64,000 nucleotides of DNA from Kingdonia uniflora (taxonomy: Eukaryota > Streptophyta > Magnoliopsida > Ranunculales > Circaeasteraceae), in contig JACGCM010002205.1 of NCBI GenBank assembly GCA_014058105.1, positions 992,001 to 1,056,000 on the forward strand, read 5' to 3'. A model generated the notes under the pieces. That model had not been told where the DNA came from, made no database searches, and saw nothing but the letters and a program-made list of their open reading frames with translations. Both the position numbers and the translations under genes were made by a program. Of the stretch, positions 46,740-59,717 are shown piece after piece (position 1 is the stretch's first letter; each line of letters starts with the position of its first letter).

Positions 46740-47689
46740 TAAAATGTAATTCCGGACATAACCATAGCATTTGAATATAATGATACATCCTGTTTCAGAA
46801 TAATAAATGAGTACGTCGTTAGTTATTGCAGGAGAAGTAGATCGACACCAAATAATCTTAACCTAGGTAATGAAAAAAAGAAAGAAGAAAGATGAATAAA
46901 GGTTCCAATTCATCAATAAAGTTAAGAGAGAGATGGAGAGAGATCTTATTATGGAAGAGAGAGATCTTATACCTATGTTTTTTTTAATATACATGTAGAG
47001 TTGATGCTATTGTGGAAGTGGAAGATACGGTAAGGGTGGGAGAAGGATGGATTTTTGAACTTTGAAGGGAAGTTGTTGTTTTTGTGGGAAGTAATATATT
47101 AAGTGGACACATGGCACTCAAATATGGATTGCTGGATACATGTTCTCCCTTTAAAAGTAACCATTACCTCCGGTTGTAACCTACTAAATCGACACATTGG
47201 ACAATATTACCCCTATAATTATACACCCTTGATATGTTTTTCCCCGCCTCTAGACATGCAGCAAGTTGATTTTGTCTTGATACATGTACTATAGAATGTA
47301 ATATAGATGAGCTGGAAATTTATTGTGGTATGTTTGGGCTATTCGTTTATTATGGAGTATTATCTATGAATAACTCATATTTAATTGTGGTGGACCCAAA
47401 AGTGGGGTTGACCTGATTGAAAATAAAAATATATGAGATTGCATCCCACATTTTTGTGGATAAAATTCATAAAGGCAGGGACGATTTCAAACTGCTGCAT
47501 GTTCAAGAATATATTAGTATGTGACTGACTTTTTCTATCAAAAATAAAAAACAATGGCTCATTTGTGATGGATTTCATGATTGTCAAAAACCGTTATAAA
47601 TAGTCATTCACGACAGTTTTCAACAGTCACAAATTTACATTTTCATTAGCTAGGTCACTGTTATTACGGTCACATCTTCCAGTAACTGC
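46740..47689. other. Unassigned AT-rich DNA
   Basis: No coding signal and no clear repeat boundary. A stretch around 47560-47660 with gacagttttcaacagtcaca and related words may be a DNA-transposon end, not proven. Confidence 0.4.
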
Positions 47690-50120
47690 TTGGGGCCATG
47701 GAATCTTGCATGTCGAAGTACTGATTAGGGTTTACCCGAGAGTGAATCATCAGCTTTCCCCAAAACAACAAGTCACTGGGTTAGAACCCAACGTCACCCA
47801 TTTGTCCACTTTCGGATGTGTTGTGCAGGTGTCAATCGCCCCTTTACAACGTGTGAAATGGATCCTCAGTGTTGTCTTAGTTTTTATTTGGGTTATGATT
47901 TACCATTTATCATTCGATACTTAGAACCCACTACAGTTAGAAATACCCAATTTAACTTGGAAAATACCATCATTGTCTCATCTGGATCCTGTTACAAAAA
48001 AGAGTAACAGTGAAGTATAATGGATACTTCACTTATAACAGGTCGCCAATAAACTGCCCGATGCATTCACCGACGTTACTAAAGTGACTAAGGGGCATAT
48101 ACCTACAAGTAATGCTCCCGCACGAATGCAAGTTCCTGAAGATACTACCATACCTCCCGCAAATGAATCAAAGTTCAAAAGGTCATGTAGACGTTCTTCT
48201 AAGAAGAAAGACCCGGTTTCCAGGAAGCGACAGAAATTGAGACCAAAATGACTAATGGTGTAGCTGGTTCATCGAGGACGGAACCACCCATTGACGGGGC
48301 TACTGTAACTACACGACTAGTTTATACATTACCCAATATGCCTAATGAAACATATAGCCATGATAATAGAGAGATCCCGATCAATCGTGCATGTAATGGT
48401 ACAACTTGGGATCGTTAAAAAGTAGTTGTCAATAACGTATTCACCTTCCCTGATGCACTCGCGATTGAGGATGATGATCCAGCAGCACTTGCGATAGATG
48501 AGTGTTGGTACCATAAAGATTAGCCACAGTGGAAATCTGTGATCCAAGCAGAGCTTAACTCGCTAGCAAAATGCAAGGTGTTCTGATAAATTGTCCGTAG
48601 GCATGATATCATAAAGCCTGTCGGGTATAAATAGATATTCGTACTGAAATAAAATGAAGATAGAGAGATTGTTAGGTACAAGGTAGGAATAGTTGCCCAA
48701 GGCTTCTCATAAAAACTTGGAATCGACTACGATGAAACCTATTCTCCGGTCATGAACATTATAACGTTCCATTACTTAATTAGTCTGTCAGTTGTCACGG
48801 ATAATCTAAACATACGCATTATGGACTTAGTTACCGTATATCTATATGGGAAACTAGATACAGACATTTATATGAAGCTGCCTTAGGGGTGCAAGCTTCT
48901 AGAAGCAATGAAACCCGACACACAAAATGTTTGCATAATAGAACTTGACAAGTTAATCTTGGGATTGAAGCAATCAGAGTTCATGTGACACAATAGGTTG
49001 ACTGAATATTTGGAGGCCTAAGGCGTTACAAATAACCCTATATGTTTATGTGTCTTCATTAAGAGAACAAATATTGGTTTCGCTATCATTGCAGTATATG
49101 TAGATGATCTGAACATCATCGGAACTTTGGGAGAGAATAATACTCTGTTATCGAATACCTTAAGAAGGAATACGAAATGAAATACCTTGGGAAAATAAAG
49201 TATTGTCTTGGTTTACAGATTGAACACCTTGGTAGTAGCATACCTGTTCACCAGGCCACATATACCGAGGAAATCCTTAAATGATTCGGTATGGATGCAA
49301 CATACAATGCGAAGTAACCTATGGTTATTTGTCACTTGGATGTGGGCATGGATATTTTTTGCCCTCCGAGTGGGTGGAAGGAACTCTTAGGGCCCGAGGT
49401 GCCATATCTAGGAGAAATCGATGCTTTACTATACTTAGCCGGATATACTAGACAAATATCTTATTTTCTGTGAACTATTGGTTCGTCATAGTTTCGCTCC
49501 TACCCGAAGCCACTGGAATGGTATCAAACACATTCTACATTACCTAAAATGCGCAATAGACTTGGGTATATTCTACCCAAAAAGTGGTAAACGTAAATTT
49601 ATAGGGTACGCCGAAACATGATACTTGTCAGACCCACAAAGAGGCCGCTCTCAGTCAGGCTATGTGTCCCTGTATGGTTATTCATCAATTTCATGGAGGT
49701 CAGTAAAATAGATAATAGTTGCTACATCCTCAAACCACGTGGAGATTCTTATACTTCATTAAGTTGGCAGAAAATGCTTTTGGTTATACTCTATGGTGAA
49801 TCACATCAATGGAACTTGTGGATTAGATTATGTCCAAAATGACCCTACTACCCTACGAAGACAATATTACTTGCATCGCTCAAGTTAGGGAAGGTTTTAT
49901 CAAGGGCGACAAAAGCAAATATATTTCACCGAAGTTCTTCCATACTCATGAATTACAGAAGATGAATGAAATTCATATTGTTCAAGTTTATTCAGCAAAC
50001 AACTTAGCATATAAATTCACAAAAGCTTTTGCATACCCTATATTCAAGATACTTGTACACAAAATAGGGATGCAAAGTTTGTTTACTTTAACGTCTCAAA
50101 GAGGCAAATTTAGGAGATAA
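47690..50120 (+). pseudogene. Copia pol fragment (integrase C-terminus, RT, RNase H)
   Basis: Integrase end: HLSTFGCVVQVSIAPLQR, then FYLGYDLPFIIRYLEP. Reverse transcriptase: WKSVIQAELNSLAKCKVF (48535), GIDYDETYSPVM (48725), LDTDIYMKLP, CIIELDKLILGLKQS and the catalytic VYVDDLNIIGT (49100). RNase H: DALLYLAGYTRQISYF (49420), then a final open frame 49830-50120 with KMTLLPYEDNITCIAQVREG and KYISPKFFHTHELQ. These are copia motifs in copia order (integrase before RT). Many stops and shifts. Confidence 0.85.
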
Positions 50121-50378
50121 ACATCAGGAGGAGTACTCTCCACCTGATATGGGCACATACGTGTTGTATACTTTTTTTGATAACGCAATTTTTATCCCTG
50201 GGGGTTTTACTGGCTAGTGGTATTGATGAGGTAACGTTATACGTGTCCACCACCCCATCTATATGACATTGGATTGTAATCTTTGCCTGCACAGCTTATT
50301 TCCCAAGGTGGTTTTTCTAGGGAGAGGTTAATTTTGACGAAGCAAGTCATCAAGATGTGGGACCCTCCAAGGGAAAGT

Positions 50379-50639
50379 GTTAGGATGCAGTCGACGGTGA
50401 CCATCCAAACTAGGTTTGGGGTGTCCCAGAGACTTTTAAGCTCATAAACCTTAGGTTTATAAGATATAGTTTTAAATAATTATCTAGCCTCCTATTTATA
50501 TCCCTAGAGAATACATCTCTTGTTACAAGGTTATCATTATTAATCTAATAAAGGTTCACACTCTTCTCTCTAAATATTTATATTATTGTGCTTGAGATTG
50601 TGTGTGCATTAGTATAGAGGGATAACTTTGTTCCTTACA
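50379..50639 (+). repeat. 3' LTR of the copia element
   Basis: TGTTAGGATGCAGTC to TTCCTTACA, preceded by the purine tract aagggaaag. 261 bp, in the normal range for short copia LTRs. No 5' partner is in the window. Confidence 0.75.
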
Positions 50640-52687
50640 ACCATGATATTTTATTTTGATTGAATATTTAATTCTAAAATGAACAAATAACAACTTAACT
50701 TAGGATCGGTTGTGGGGGATCCCAGTCCCGAGTCTGAGTTGTTGAACCAAGATCTTTTGATATTTGTAGATGTGAGAACGTACAAAGATATGCTTGAAGT
50801 ACGACTAACACTAGCAAAGGACTGTCGTTGCAAAATTATTTCCTTATTTTAAACACAATGGTGAAATTATCAATGGCCATTAACTAGTTTTGTACATCTT
50901 AGAAAGACACAAACAATAGCATCTAAAGTAGTATGCATATTATTACTCATATTTTATTGGAGGCTAAATGGAATTATAACATATACTGAGTTCAATGTGT
51001 TGTATTGATAGACCGTCGTAAGCCTAATTAAAATCCTACTTAACAAATTAATATAGTAAAGGGCAAGTAAGATGTCAATCCATGGAGAGGTACGTTATTT
51101 TAGGGTAAACTAAAATCTAGGGGCGATGGGCTTTTTTTGTTGGTAATCTACACTGAACTAGGTATTTTAAGTCGAGTATTAAAAGTAACTAGACCTTTGG
51201 ATTCCATACTATATTAGTATATTGGGGTTTAATTTAATAGGTTTTCGGTCTTCTCCTCGAATTTTCTCTTTCGAATCTAATTCTCGGGGTTTAGAATTCT
51301 TTTCAGACCTATCCACTAGGAATAAATTAGAGAGTCTTGAGGTCACTAAGTGGACTGAGAACCCAGTTCCTTTTCAGGACACCATTTTCTCTTCTAGGTC
51401 AGAATTACTCTCCTCTTCCCCTAGCTTATTAGATTCAAGAGAATTTGAGAACAACCCTAAAGAGTTATCAAAGACCTCTAAGTCAGATATATTACCTCCA
51501 AGAAAATCCTAACATACACCTACTGAGCTTCCCCTTCAGATCTAGTCTGAGGGGATTTTCCCTGCAACATCTTAATAATCAATAGATAAATATAAATTCA
51601 CTAATCGAGTCATAAATTCAAATATGAGTTAAGAGTGATCCAAACTCAATTCTTAGCCTCCAAAATAGCCCTAAAACAAAAAAAAGTAGGTTTGGAGAAG
51701 AAGAATAAAATATTAAATAGAGAAACCCCTATTTAGAAATGTCCTAACTATCCCTCAGTCTTCTCCAGCAGTAAGGTTTGGGCATTCGATGAAGATTCCT
51801 TCTCATTAAACCTTTTAGGGATGTATGTCAAAAAAAACTATGGTAATCAGTGTCAGGTGGTCAGTGATCGTCGTTTGGATGCCTTTAGCCAGCGGCGATC
51901 GTCGGTTGGAAGTGGCTAGAATCTTCCCCCTTTTAGGTTTTTGCTCATCTTGCCTGCTAGAGTATGAATTTAGGTCCATCCTCTTAATCCCTTGTCTCAG
52001 AGATGGTCTTAATTTTTAGATATCCCAGCTAGACCATTTCAGATAAAAACTAATCTATTGAACTATTGGAATCCCTCAGTGTGGTTCTTGTACCATTTTA
52101 GCTATGATTTGGCCATTTTCAGGCCAAATTCACTCCAGTAGAGTAGAAAACCTAAAAATGAGGTAACAAGGCAATAATTAGGCAAAAAGGGTTTCAGTAC
52201 GACAAAAAAAACTGTAAAAGGGACTTAAATTCTACACAAAAATGTGCTTATTAGTTAACCCTAAGCTTGTTTTTTGCTCGTCCTGAGTAAAATAAATTAG
52301 CTAAATATTTTAAGCCACTTTTGTTGGCCTCGCGATTGCATTGAGCGTATGCAATAAGCCGCTAAACCCCAGGTCTCCTTCATGGACGAGTTTTGTCTCG
52401 CGAGGATTTTTAAGAATTTTTACCCACAAAATATACAACTCAATATTTCAAGTGTTTCAAACTAGTTATTTTGTTGTCTCATCAACTCTTATTAACCATA
52501 AATATATCGTAGATAGTTCCCTAAAGAGAGCTTAGTTTATTTATCAACTTAAGAGGGTTTACCGAAATAATTTGGTAAACTGAGAAGAAAAAAACAAACT
52601 CTACTACAATGACTACCGATATAACTACCTAAAAAATTGTTATATTTTTGAGTTTGTGCTGTTATAGTTTCAGTATTTTCTGTTAGA
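50640..52687. other. Unassigned AT-rich DNA
   Basis: One open frame (51222-51512) is rich in Ser, Leu and Glu and matches no family I know. The phrase ttttttgctcgtcctgagta at 52269 looks like retrotransposon leader sequence, but no LTR pair is visible. Confidence 0.4.
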
Positions 52688-53271
52688 ATGATCCATGAGG
52701 ATCTAGAGTATTTGAAGATTTTTCAAAATCATTCGAACGACGTTGAGTATCGTACGAACGAGTTGACATGTCCTCTAGAATTTTGGCCCAGGGCCATATT
52801 TCGCTTGAACGAGTTAGGTTTTGATCGAACGACCTGGAAAGACATGTATTCGTTTTGAGTCATTCTGTGCTGGGTAGAAGGGTCTGTTACCTCGTACGTT
52901 AAAGTGGTATAACAGGGTAATAAGATACGCCACATTCCCACCTTTCCAATTCCAGCTTGAGCAGGAGCTCAAGGTTCTTAAAAGGGGGAGCCATGATCCA
53001 GGAGGATCTAAAGTATTTGAAGATTTGTCAAAGTCGTTCGAACGATGTTGAGTGTCGTTCGAACGAGTTGACATGTCCTCTGGAATTTTGATCCAGAGCC
53101 ATATTTCGTTCGAACGAGTTAGATTTTATTGGAACGACCAGGCAAGTTTTAAGGATTTAAACCAATTAGTCGTAAACTCGTTCGAACGACTCTGGCAGTG
53201 GTTTTATTTATAAGGCGCGCTTTTACCCCGAGATGCATTCAATTTGTAATTTCAAGTTTCCTCTATATAAA
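52688..53271 (+). repeat. LTR-like sequence with TCGTTCGAACGA array and partial duplication
   Basis: A 161-bp segment (52688-52848) recurs at 52993-53153, offset 305 bp, both starting atgatcca(t/g)gaggatct. Between them lies a purine tract, ttaaaagggggagcc (about 52978-52992), directly before the second copy. This looks like a polypurine tract beside an LTR start and suggests a deleted retroelement. Nine palindromic or near-palindromic units lie at 52732-53190. A TATA box (TATATAAA, 53264-53271) follows, so the array sits where U3 control elements belong. Confidence 0.6.
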
Positions 53272-54293
53272 GGGAACTTAGGTTATTTTCTAGGTTAAGT
53301 TTTTTATGTTAGATCTGAAAGAGTTCCGAGAAAAGCCTAGGGTTTTGGAGTGATTCATTGTAATCTACATCATTTTTTAAGCAATTGAAGCTTTATTTTT
53401 CCCAATTTTAGTGTTCTTCATGTTTATCTACTAACTAAAAGCTTCTCAATCATATTGTGGATTATAGGAGATTATTATTCAATAACTCAACTTCTTCCTA
53501 ATAAAGTTGTTAACAGGAGAGTATTTTACTTTTTCCATTCACTTGGATGCTTTTATTAGTTAGATTAGTAACACTTATATTTTTGCTATCACTTTTTATA
53601 GCGATTCCCCTATATCTAATTGGTCGGCAGTCCATACCAGTTGGCTCTGGGTGTCAGGATTTGGAGTCCTTTCATGACCTAGACTTTAGGTTCACAACAT
53701 TATTTATTAACTTTATACTTGGATAGTATTTCTTCTTTGATTACTTGTTCTGCTCTTTTCGTATCATACAGTGTTATTTGTTAATCAACTATTTTAGGTA
53801 GTGAGTTTGTTACTCTCTCTAGATTAATTAAATGTTGTCTAATAACTTCCTTGGACAGATATTGTTGTTGGTGTGAAGTGCGGTTTCTTTCAAGAAATCA
53901 TTAACTCCAATCTTTGAAAATATAATTAATATCCATTATAATATCTCAAGTTTAAAATGTTTTTAATTTTGGTGTATTATTCCATAATTTCGTTAAGTAG
54001 TCAAAACTCTGAGGTTTTTTTATTCTCATAACTACTTAATTTAAACAATTATTTAGAGTTATTTACAATTATAGACTAATTAACTTTACCAATTATAAAG
54101 AGTGCATAGAATTTATATAAGAACTTGAAAATATTGTCTCAACCCCAAACTTACCTTGACATTGCCCTTAACGTTAGCAGATATATAATATGCAAAGTAT
54201 AAATAAATGGGTGATAGTAAACGCTACCAGTATGAGAGATGTCGCCAATAAGATGCTATGAACAGGAAACTAAACTAAAAATTTGTATTGAGA
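53272..54293. other. Probable LTR downstream part and unassigned DNA
   Basis: Leader-like sequence to about 53700 (cctagggttttggagtgatt, tctaattggtcggcagtcca), then AT-rich DNA without coding signal. Confidence 0.35.
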
Positions 54294-54410
54294 TGATTCA
54301 TGGCCACCCTCCATTATGACACCCTTTAAACCAGCCTGCTAAAACTATAGATCTCAAGAGATGAGTGATTGAGATTGGTGATGAGGTGGCACATTTTGAA
54401 TATTTTGTCG
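54294..54410 (+). repeat. Half copy of the fold-back MITE
   Basis: tggccaccctccattatgac, accctttaaacca, gatgagtgattgag and gatgaggtggcacat follow the right arm of the element at 59718-59963. The other arm is missing. Confidence 0.6.
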
Positions 54411-54459
54411 TATAATCTCTCTTTAACCTGATGAGGTATCAGTTTTACCTTTTCACCCA

Positions 54460-54462
<3 letters not shown>

Positions 54463-54508
<46 letters not shown>
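54463..54508. repeat. (TC)n microsatellite
   Basis: 46 bases of nearly pure TC. Confidence 0.95.
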
Positions 54509-54510
<2 letters not shown>

Positions 54511-54790
54511 AACTATTATGTTTACCATTTCTCTTTCATCTCCCTCTTTCTCTTTTTTTTCTCTCTCTCTTTTCATTTATTTCAAAACGACCTTCAAAAT
54601 CGAGTTCCCAAAACCCAAATAATGGTGATGTAATAGCTCGGTAATAAGATCAAAACCATTAGGACAACATGTTTTAGACACTATTTCAATCTGCGGTCAT
54701 CTCTCAGCGTTATTTCGCTCAAGTAGTCATTTCCATTGCTGAAGTGCTAACAGAGGGTAGTTTGAGAGGAACTTTAAAAAGTTCATGTAG

Positions 54791-57315
54791 TGTCCCAGAT
54801 TTTTTTTATTTTTTTTATTCTATTTTATTTTATTTGGTTATTTAATATTATTATCATTCATACATTATACCTCACGCATTTATATTCATATCATGCATCT
54901 TGCATCGTATCTCTTTTCTCTTATCAGGGCTTTGTGTTCTTCTCTTCTCCTTTTCTGGGGTTTCGGTGGTTTCGGTGATTTTTTGGCGGTGGAGGTTGTG
55001 TTTTTTGTTTGGGGACCGTGGTTGGGTTAGTGGAGTTGTTGTTGTTGTGTTGTGGTGGTGTTTTAGTGTGGGTTGTTTCTGTGTTTGGATGTTTGTATGG
55101 ATTTGAGAGAATCGGGATTTTCTAGTAGTCGTTCCAACGAGATTCATAGTCGTTCGAACGAGTTGACTCATCTCATGGAACTTGGCCCAAGATCTCCTAG
55201 TCGTTCGAACGACTTCTGCGTCCATTCGCACGACTTCTGTATCCATTCGTACGACCCTGTTCTCGTTCGAACGACCTATCGAACGTCTTGACATATCTCC
55301 AGGAATTTTTCCCAAGGGAATGTTCTCGTTTGAACGACTTTTCGAACGATTGTTGATTTCTAGGGTTTCATTCCTTTTGGCTTTAGTCGTTCGAATGACT
55401 CTGGCAGTTGTTTTATCCCTTTTGGTTTCATTTTCATTTTTCTTCCTCTTTTTCTCATTTCTCTCTCCCTCCTCACCTTAATCCTCTCCTCTTTGGTATT
55501 TGGTGTTGTTCGTGGGTTGATTCCTCTCCAAATTCCTACGGTGAGTATTTCCTTTTCCTTTCCGTGTTTTGTGACTTCGAATTCTAGTGTTTTATTGCTG
55601 GATTCGAATTTAGATTTTATGTTGGGTTTTTGGGTTGTGATTGCGGAGTTGCGTTGTTGCAGGTGTGGGGTTGTGGTGTTGGCTTGATTATTGCCTCGGG
55701 TTGTCCTGTCGTTTGTTAGATTGTAGATTGTTGGAGTTCGAGTTTATCATGCGGAATTCGAGCCTGTTTGTCAGGCGAGTGTCCCTTCATTTTTAAATTC
55801 CTATACAAGTTTAACCTGTGCTAGTTAGAGTATGCATTTGGCATTGAGGTGTTTGTGATTTCATTTTAATCTATATTGTTCCGTCTGTTGTATTTGCTAA
55901 ATTCAGTATTGTTGTTTTCTATTATTAGGCATATAGGTTATGTTCTCCTCGTCCTTTAGGAGGGTTTACATTAGTGTGGTGTTCTCAAGGTCTTGTCTTG
56001 GTCACTGTGTTTCAGTCTTGTAGAGACTGGTGACTGCTGGATGTTGTGACTGGGTATATTAGTCACCGTTTCCATTTATGCTAGGATTGTTTACCATCCT
56101 CTAAGGCAGGTGGTTATCCTATGTGTGTTGGCAGGATTTGGCGGCTGTGCTGTTTTGATCCTTGGGATCTGTTTGCAGTGTGGGTTTTCTTTTTATTCTT
56201 CTAACTTAACAGGGTCAGGATACATAATAAAGCTCCACACGGCTGACCCTCGTTAGGATTTGGGATTCCTACATCGGGTTAAAATAAGTGGATGAGTTTG
56301 GCACAGGTATTATCATACCTATTCACCCATCCGGGAGTGTGGGATGGTATGAGATAGTTTTCCTTTGGTACCCATCTTAGTCTTCTGTAAGGTTAAAATC
56401 TTTTGAAATGTGAAATGAAGTTCGGACGTTGGCCCGTGGGTTCTAAAGCCTGGAACACTCTGATCAAGTAATAAATCCCAAGCTTGGTCGAGCCTACTAC
56501 TAGTCGTACCGATTGTATCCAACTGAGGCCTCTTTAAGGTTATTATGCTTTAGTGGTTGATCAGCCCACTATATTGATTTATAGGGTCTAGTCTTGATTC
56601 CATATTATCATAAACATTCACTTTAGGGCTTTAGTTCAGCATATCATATTACTTAGCATGTGGGATAATTATGGGATTATCTTAGTTCATCACGTCACAT
56701 CTGATCATTAGCATCTCATCATCACCGCAACATATTCTGCATATCGCTATTCCTCATATCTCCTAATCTTTTCTTATTCCTCCTTTACTCCATTCTGCAT
56801 TTATATTTATCACTCCATTTTGCATTTATATTTATCACTCTATTCGGCACTTATAGATCATTGTACTTTAGAACATCTTATATCTCATTTATCTCTCCTC
56901 TTTCTTTATACCTGTTATATTAACTTGTTATTTAGCCTTGTTGGGCATTAGTGAGTCGCGGTTTCTCTCACTCTTGTATTTCTCCCCTTTTCAGAGGATG
57001 AGTAGTGTAGTTTCTGTAGAGAGTTCCTGCTGTTAGTTTCAGGTGTTGCGGCTGCAGTCCCTATTACAGTTTTAGTACTCTCTTGTATGATCTCAGCTCT
57101 TGACGCTGTTTTGTATTCGAGATATTATATTTACGCTTTCAGTTATGTATATATATCTTTTTCTTCTGCTTTATTTCCGTTTTCTCTGATGATATTGCTA
57201 TAGTCAATGACTGAGCCTGAACTTTTCAATGGCTCGTTTGTCTATGGGGGTGAGTCGGTTGGATTCCCCGATCTGCACATCCCGAATGATAGTAATTGGT
57301 CTAGCCACCGATTAT
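54791..57315 (+). repeat. Long LTR family 1, second member (3' end worn)
   Basis: Starts TGTCCCAGATTTT, the equivalent of TGACCCGAAAATTT at 2684. It shares the mid and 3' blocks of that LTR (56220-56370 and 57200-57310) and stops matching just before the terminal GGGGCGTGACA. About 2 kb shorter than the first member. It differs from it by carrying a palindrome array at 55125-55395. Confidence 0.65.
55125..55395. repeat. TCGTTCGAACGA palindrome array
   Basis: About ten units: GTCGTTCGAACGAG (55150), GTCGTTCGAACGAC (55200), CTCGTTCGAACGAC (55263) and variants with one or two changes. Connecting phrases match the array at 52732-53190 (gttgacatgtcctctgg-like, ggaattttgcccagggccat-like, gactctggcagttgttttat at the end). 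Confidence 0.85.
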
Positions 57316-59717
57316 AAGTTAGTCTTATTTTCAAGATCTTTCTGTGAAAAGTATATCTGGACAGGGACGGTTGTTATGGAAATTGTTGATTTCATTATCA
57401 AAATTTATATTTATTAGGGACGATAGCAAAAAAATTAATTTTTGGTAGAGGCCCAAAATTGTTAACGGAAAAATTATAGTCAGAAAGGGGAGCCTACATT
57501 TATAACAAAAAATCTTATTTCCGAAAGGAAAACAACATAATGTAACAAAAACTTATTTTCCGTTAAGAAGTGTTATGTGGTATTGGGTTTTTTTCTACTT
57601 CGTAATATAAACTTTTTTGAAGTTCTTCTTCAATATGTTGAATTACATTGGCTGGGGTGGGTTATCATTGATGGCTGGGGTACGTTGTCATTACCGAATT
57701 ATCCTTCAGTTCATGATAATTCAGATGTTTAAAAGGAGTTCTCTGACTAAAACAATGATGATTCTAATTCTTTCGATGGCGCTCCACCACCCCCCATTGT
57801 CGGTAGAGGATCCCGAACTAGTATGGTCATTTGGTCTAGTGTGTTGTACTCGTCAAAGAAAATGAGGTAGAGTTGAATGTTAATTATTTTTTTAGTGCCA
57901 GTAGATGTGGTATAAGACAAAGAAGATCAAAGAGAAGATGTGGAAGATGAAAGTTAATTTTTTTTTGTTTAAAAATAATTTTTGCTTCATTAGCAATGAT
58001 GTATTATATTGTGTTCGATGTTTTGTAGGTATTATTCTGTTTAACATTTACTTAAGTTTTAGTCTTTCACATCTTGTTGCCATTCCCTTACATATTATAT
58101 TGTGTTATTATAATCTTTCAGTGAGTCTCCCATTTCCAGGTTGTACTTGTAAAATAAAGATATTTATTGTCTTCCCTTTTATTTTGTAGGAACTTTGTAA
58201 CGAAAAAAATCAAATATCGATAGTAGATGTGGTAATGGAATCCAGATTTTTTTGAAACAGATATTAACGAAAGGTAGATATTCTGTTAGGGGACATAATA
58301 ACATAAAAGAAATAAAGACAGAGAGGAAGATAAAATATATTCCATCCACAAGTTAAAATTTACAACTTATAATTTGTTTTTAGGGATGATATCCTTTACG
58401 CGAGGGATTAAAAAGAACATATCAAAATTTACAAATCCACTATGAGGGATCAAAAAACCCACTATGAGAGGGATCACAACCTTGAACTGGCCTTTCGGTT
58501 GTAGGTATTGTTAGATTGTTTTGAATATGTTATTTTTTAGGATCATCTTTGTCGATACTTTCGGTCCAACCTTTAATACCTTCTTAATCAACAATGACCT
58601 CACTTCAAAACATACCACCATGATTTGATCTGCACACTTTGAAGGCGGGTCTTCCAGTAGGCACAACATTAGTTCCATCATAAGTTTGCCGATGTCTTCG
58701 GATAACGGTACCAAAACATTCTTGGGTTTATGCCTGTTCAAAACCTTAGCAATCTCGTTCTACCATAACTCTTGCATGAAGAAGGTGACAATAAACGTTT
58801 CCGGTAATAATTCTGTCTGAAAATTCCAATTTCGGTACAAAATGAGATTGTAAAGAAAATATGTTTTTGTTATAAACCTACTAACGGAATATAAACATTC
58901 TGATATATACACCTGCCAAATAAGCATGGCCATTTCTGAGACATCTATACCACATCTATTTCTAGTGGTTTGAAAAGGGTGGAGACTCTCGTATTCATTT
59001 AATATATATTCTACTTCTTTCAACCTTTGATTATACATAAGTTTGCGGCTGTTCTGAAAACCATATTGTAATGAAATATTATTACTTCGTTAGTAAACCA
59101 TACAAATTCTTGCATATAAGTACTTTTGGAAAACCATTTGTTCTGTTACTAAATTCGAGATAAAACAGTAACGGAATATTGGATTCTCCATGATTAAAAT
59201 ATGAATTACTTCATTTCGAAAACCTGAAAGTTAAATCAGAGCAGTTAAGTTTTAGATTTTTTTTTCGTTACTGGTACAGTTTTAAACAAACCCATAATTT
59301 CCAAAAAAAAAAAAACATCAACCTCCAAAACAGAGACGACAATCTCCCCGTAAACTTTCAAAAACCTAAATGGGTTTTACCCTTAACAACAAAACAACAA
59401 TAAATATCATATCCTTCATAATTGGCCAGAAATCTTATAGAGAGAGAGAATCGATTCTTTACCAAACAACCTTAGAGAAAGCTCAATATAGAGAATGAGG
59501 GGACTTTGATTGATGCGCGGTGAACCATGAGTTGTTTTTCTGACTTCTATGTCGTGAATCACCTCATAATTGGCCAGATTTGATAAACTATGGTTTGGGT
59601 TTTTGTTTATGTAAGAAAGAGGGAGGAGAGAGAGTAAAACCTAATAATTGAAGAGAGAGAGAGATAGAAGGAGAGATATATTCAAATTAAAAGGGAATCG
59701 GTTAATCTTTTTAGATC
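57316..59717. other. Unassigned region, possibly a CACTA-type remnant
   Basis: The motif ttaacgga/tccgttaa and variants recurs (57462, 57565, 58262, 58873, 59168), as in sub-terminal repeats of CACTA elements. A doubled phrase, cactatgagggatca, lies at 58438 and 58461. Two minus-strand frames (58760-59038 and 58511-58741) are separated by one stop in the same frame and would read as one protein of about 170 residues. I do not recognise it. No CACTA terminus was found, so the class is a guess. Confidence 0.3.

Larger units (their letters stand above)
47690..50639 (+). mobile_element. Ty1/copia retrotransposon, 5' truncated
   Basis: The integrase end, reverse transcriptase, RNase H and 3' LTR are recognisable. 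Gag, protease, the integrase start and the 5' LTR are missing. The right LTR is followed by ACCAT; there is no left partner. All domains carry frame breaks. Confidence 0.85.

Noticed and set aside
54431..54622. Ser/Leu-repeat protein
   Set aside because: Product of reading the (TC)n microsatellite.
55125..55395. Repeated palindromes read as a CRISPR-like array
   Set aside because: Units are irregularly spaced with related linking phrases, in plant DNA with no cas genes; they fit LTR regulatory repeats.
55182..55481. Open frames with repeated Arg-Ser-Asn and Phe-Glu-Arg words (both strands)
   Set aside because: They are translations of the palindrome array in several frames; no codon bias or domain.
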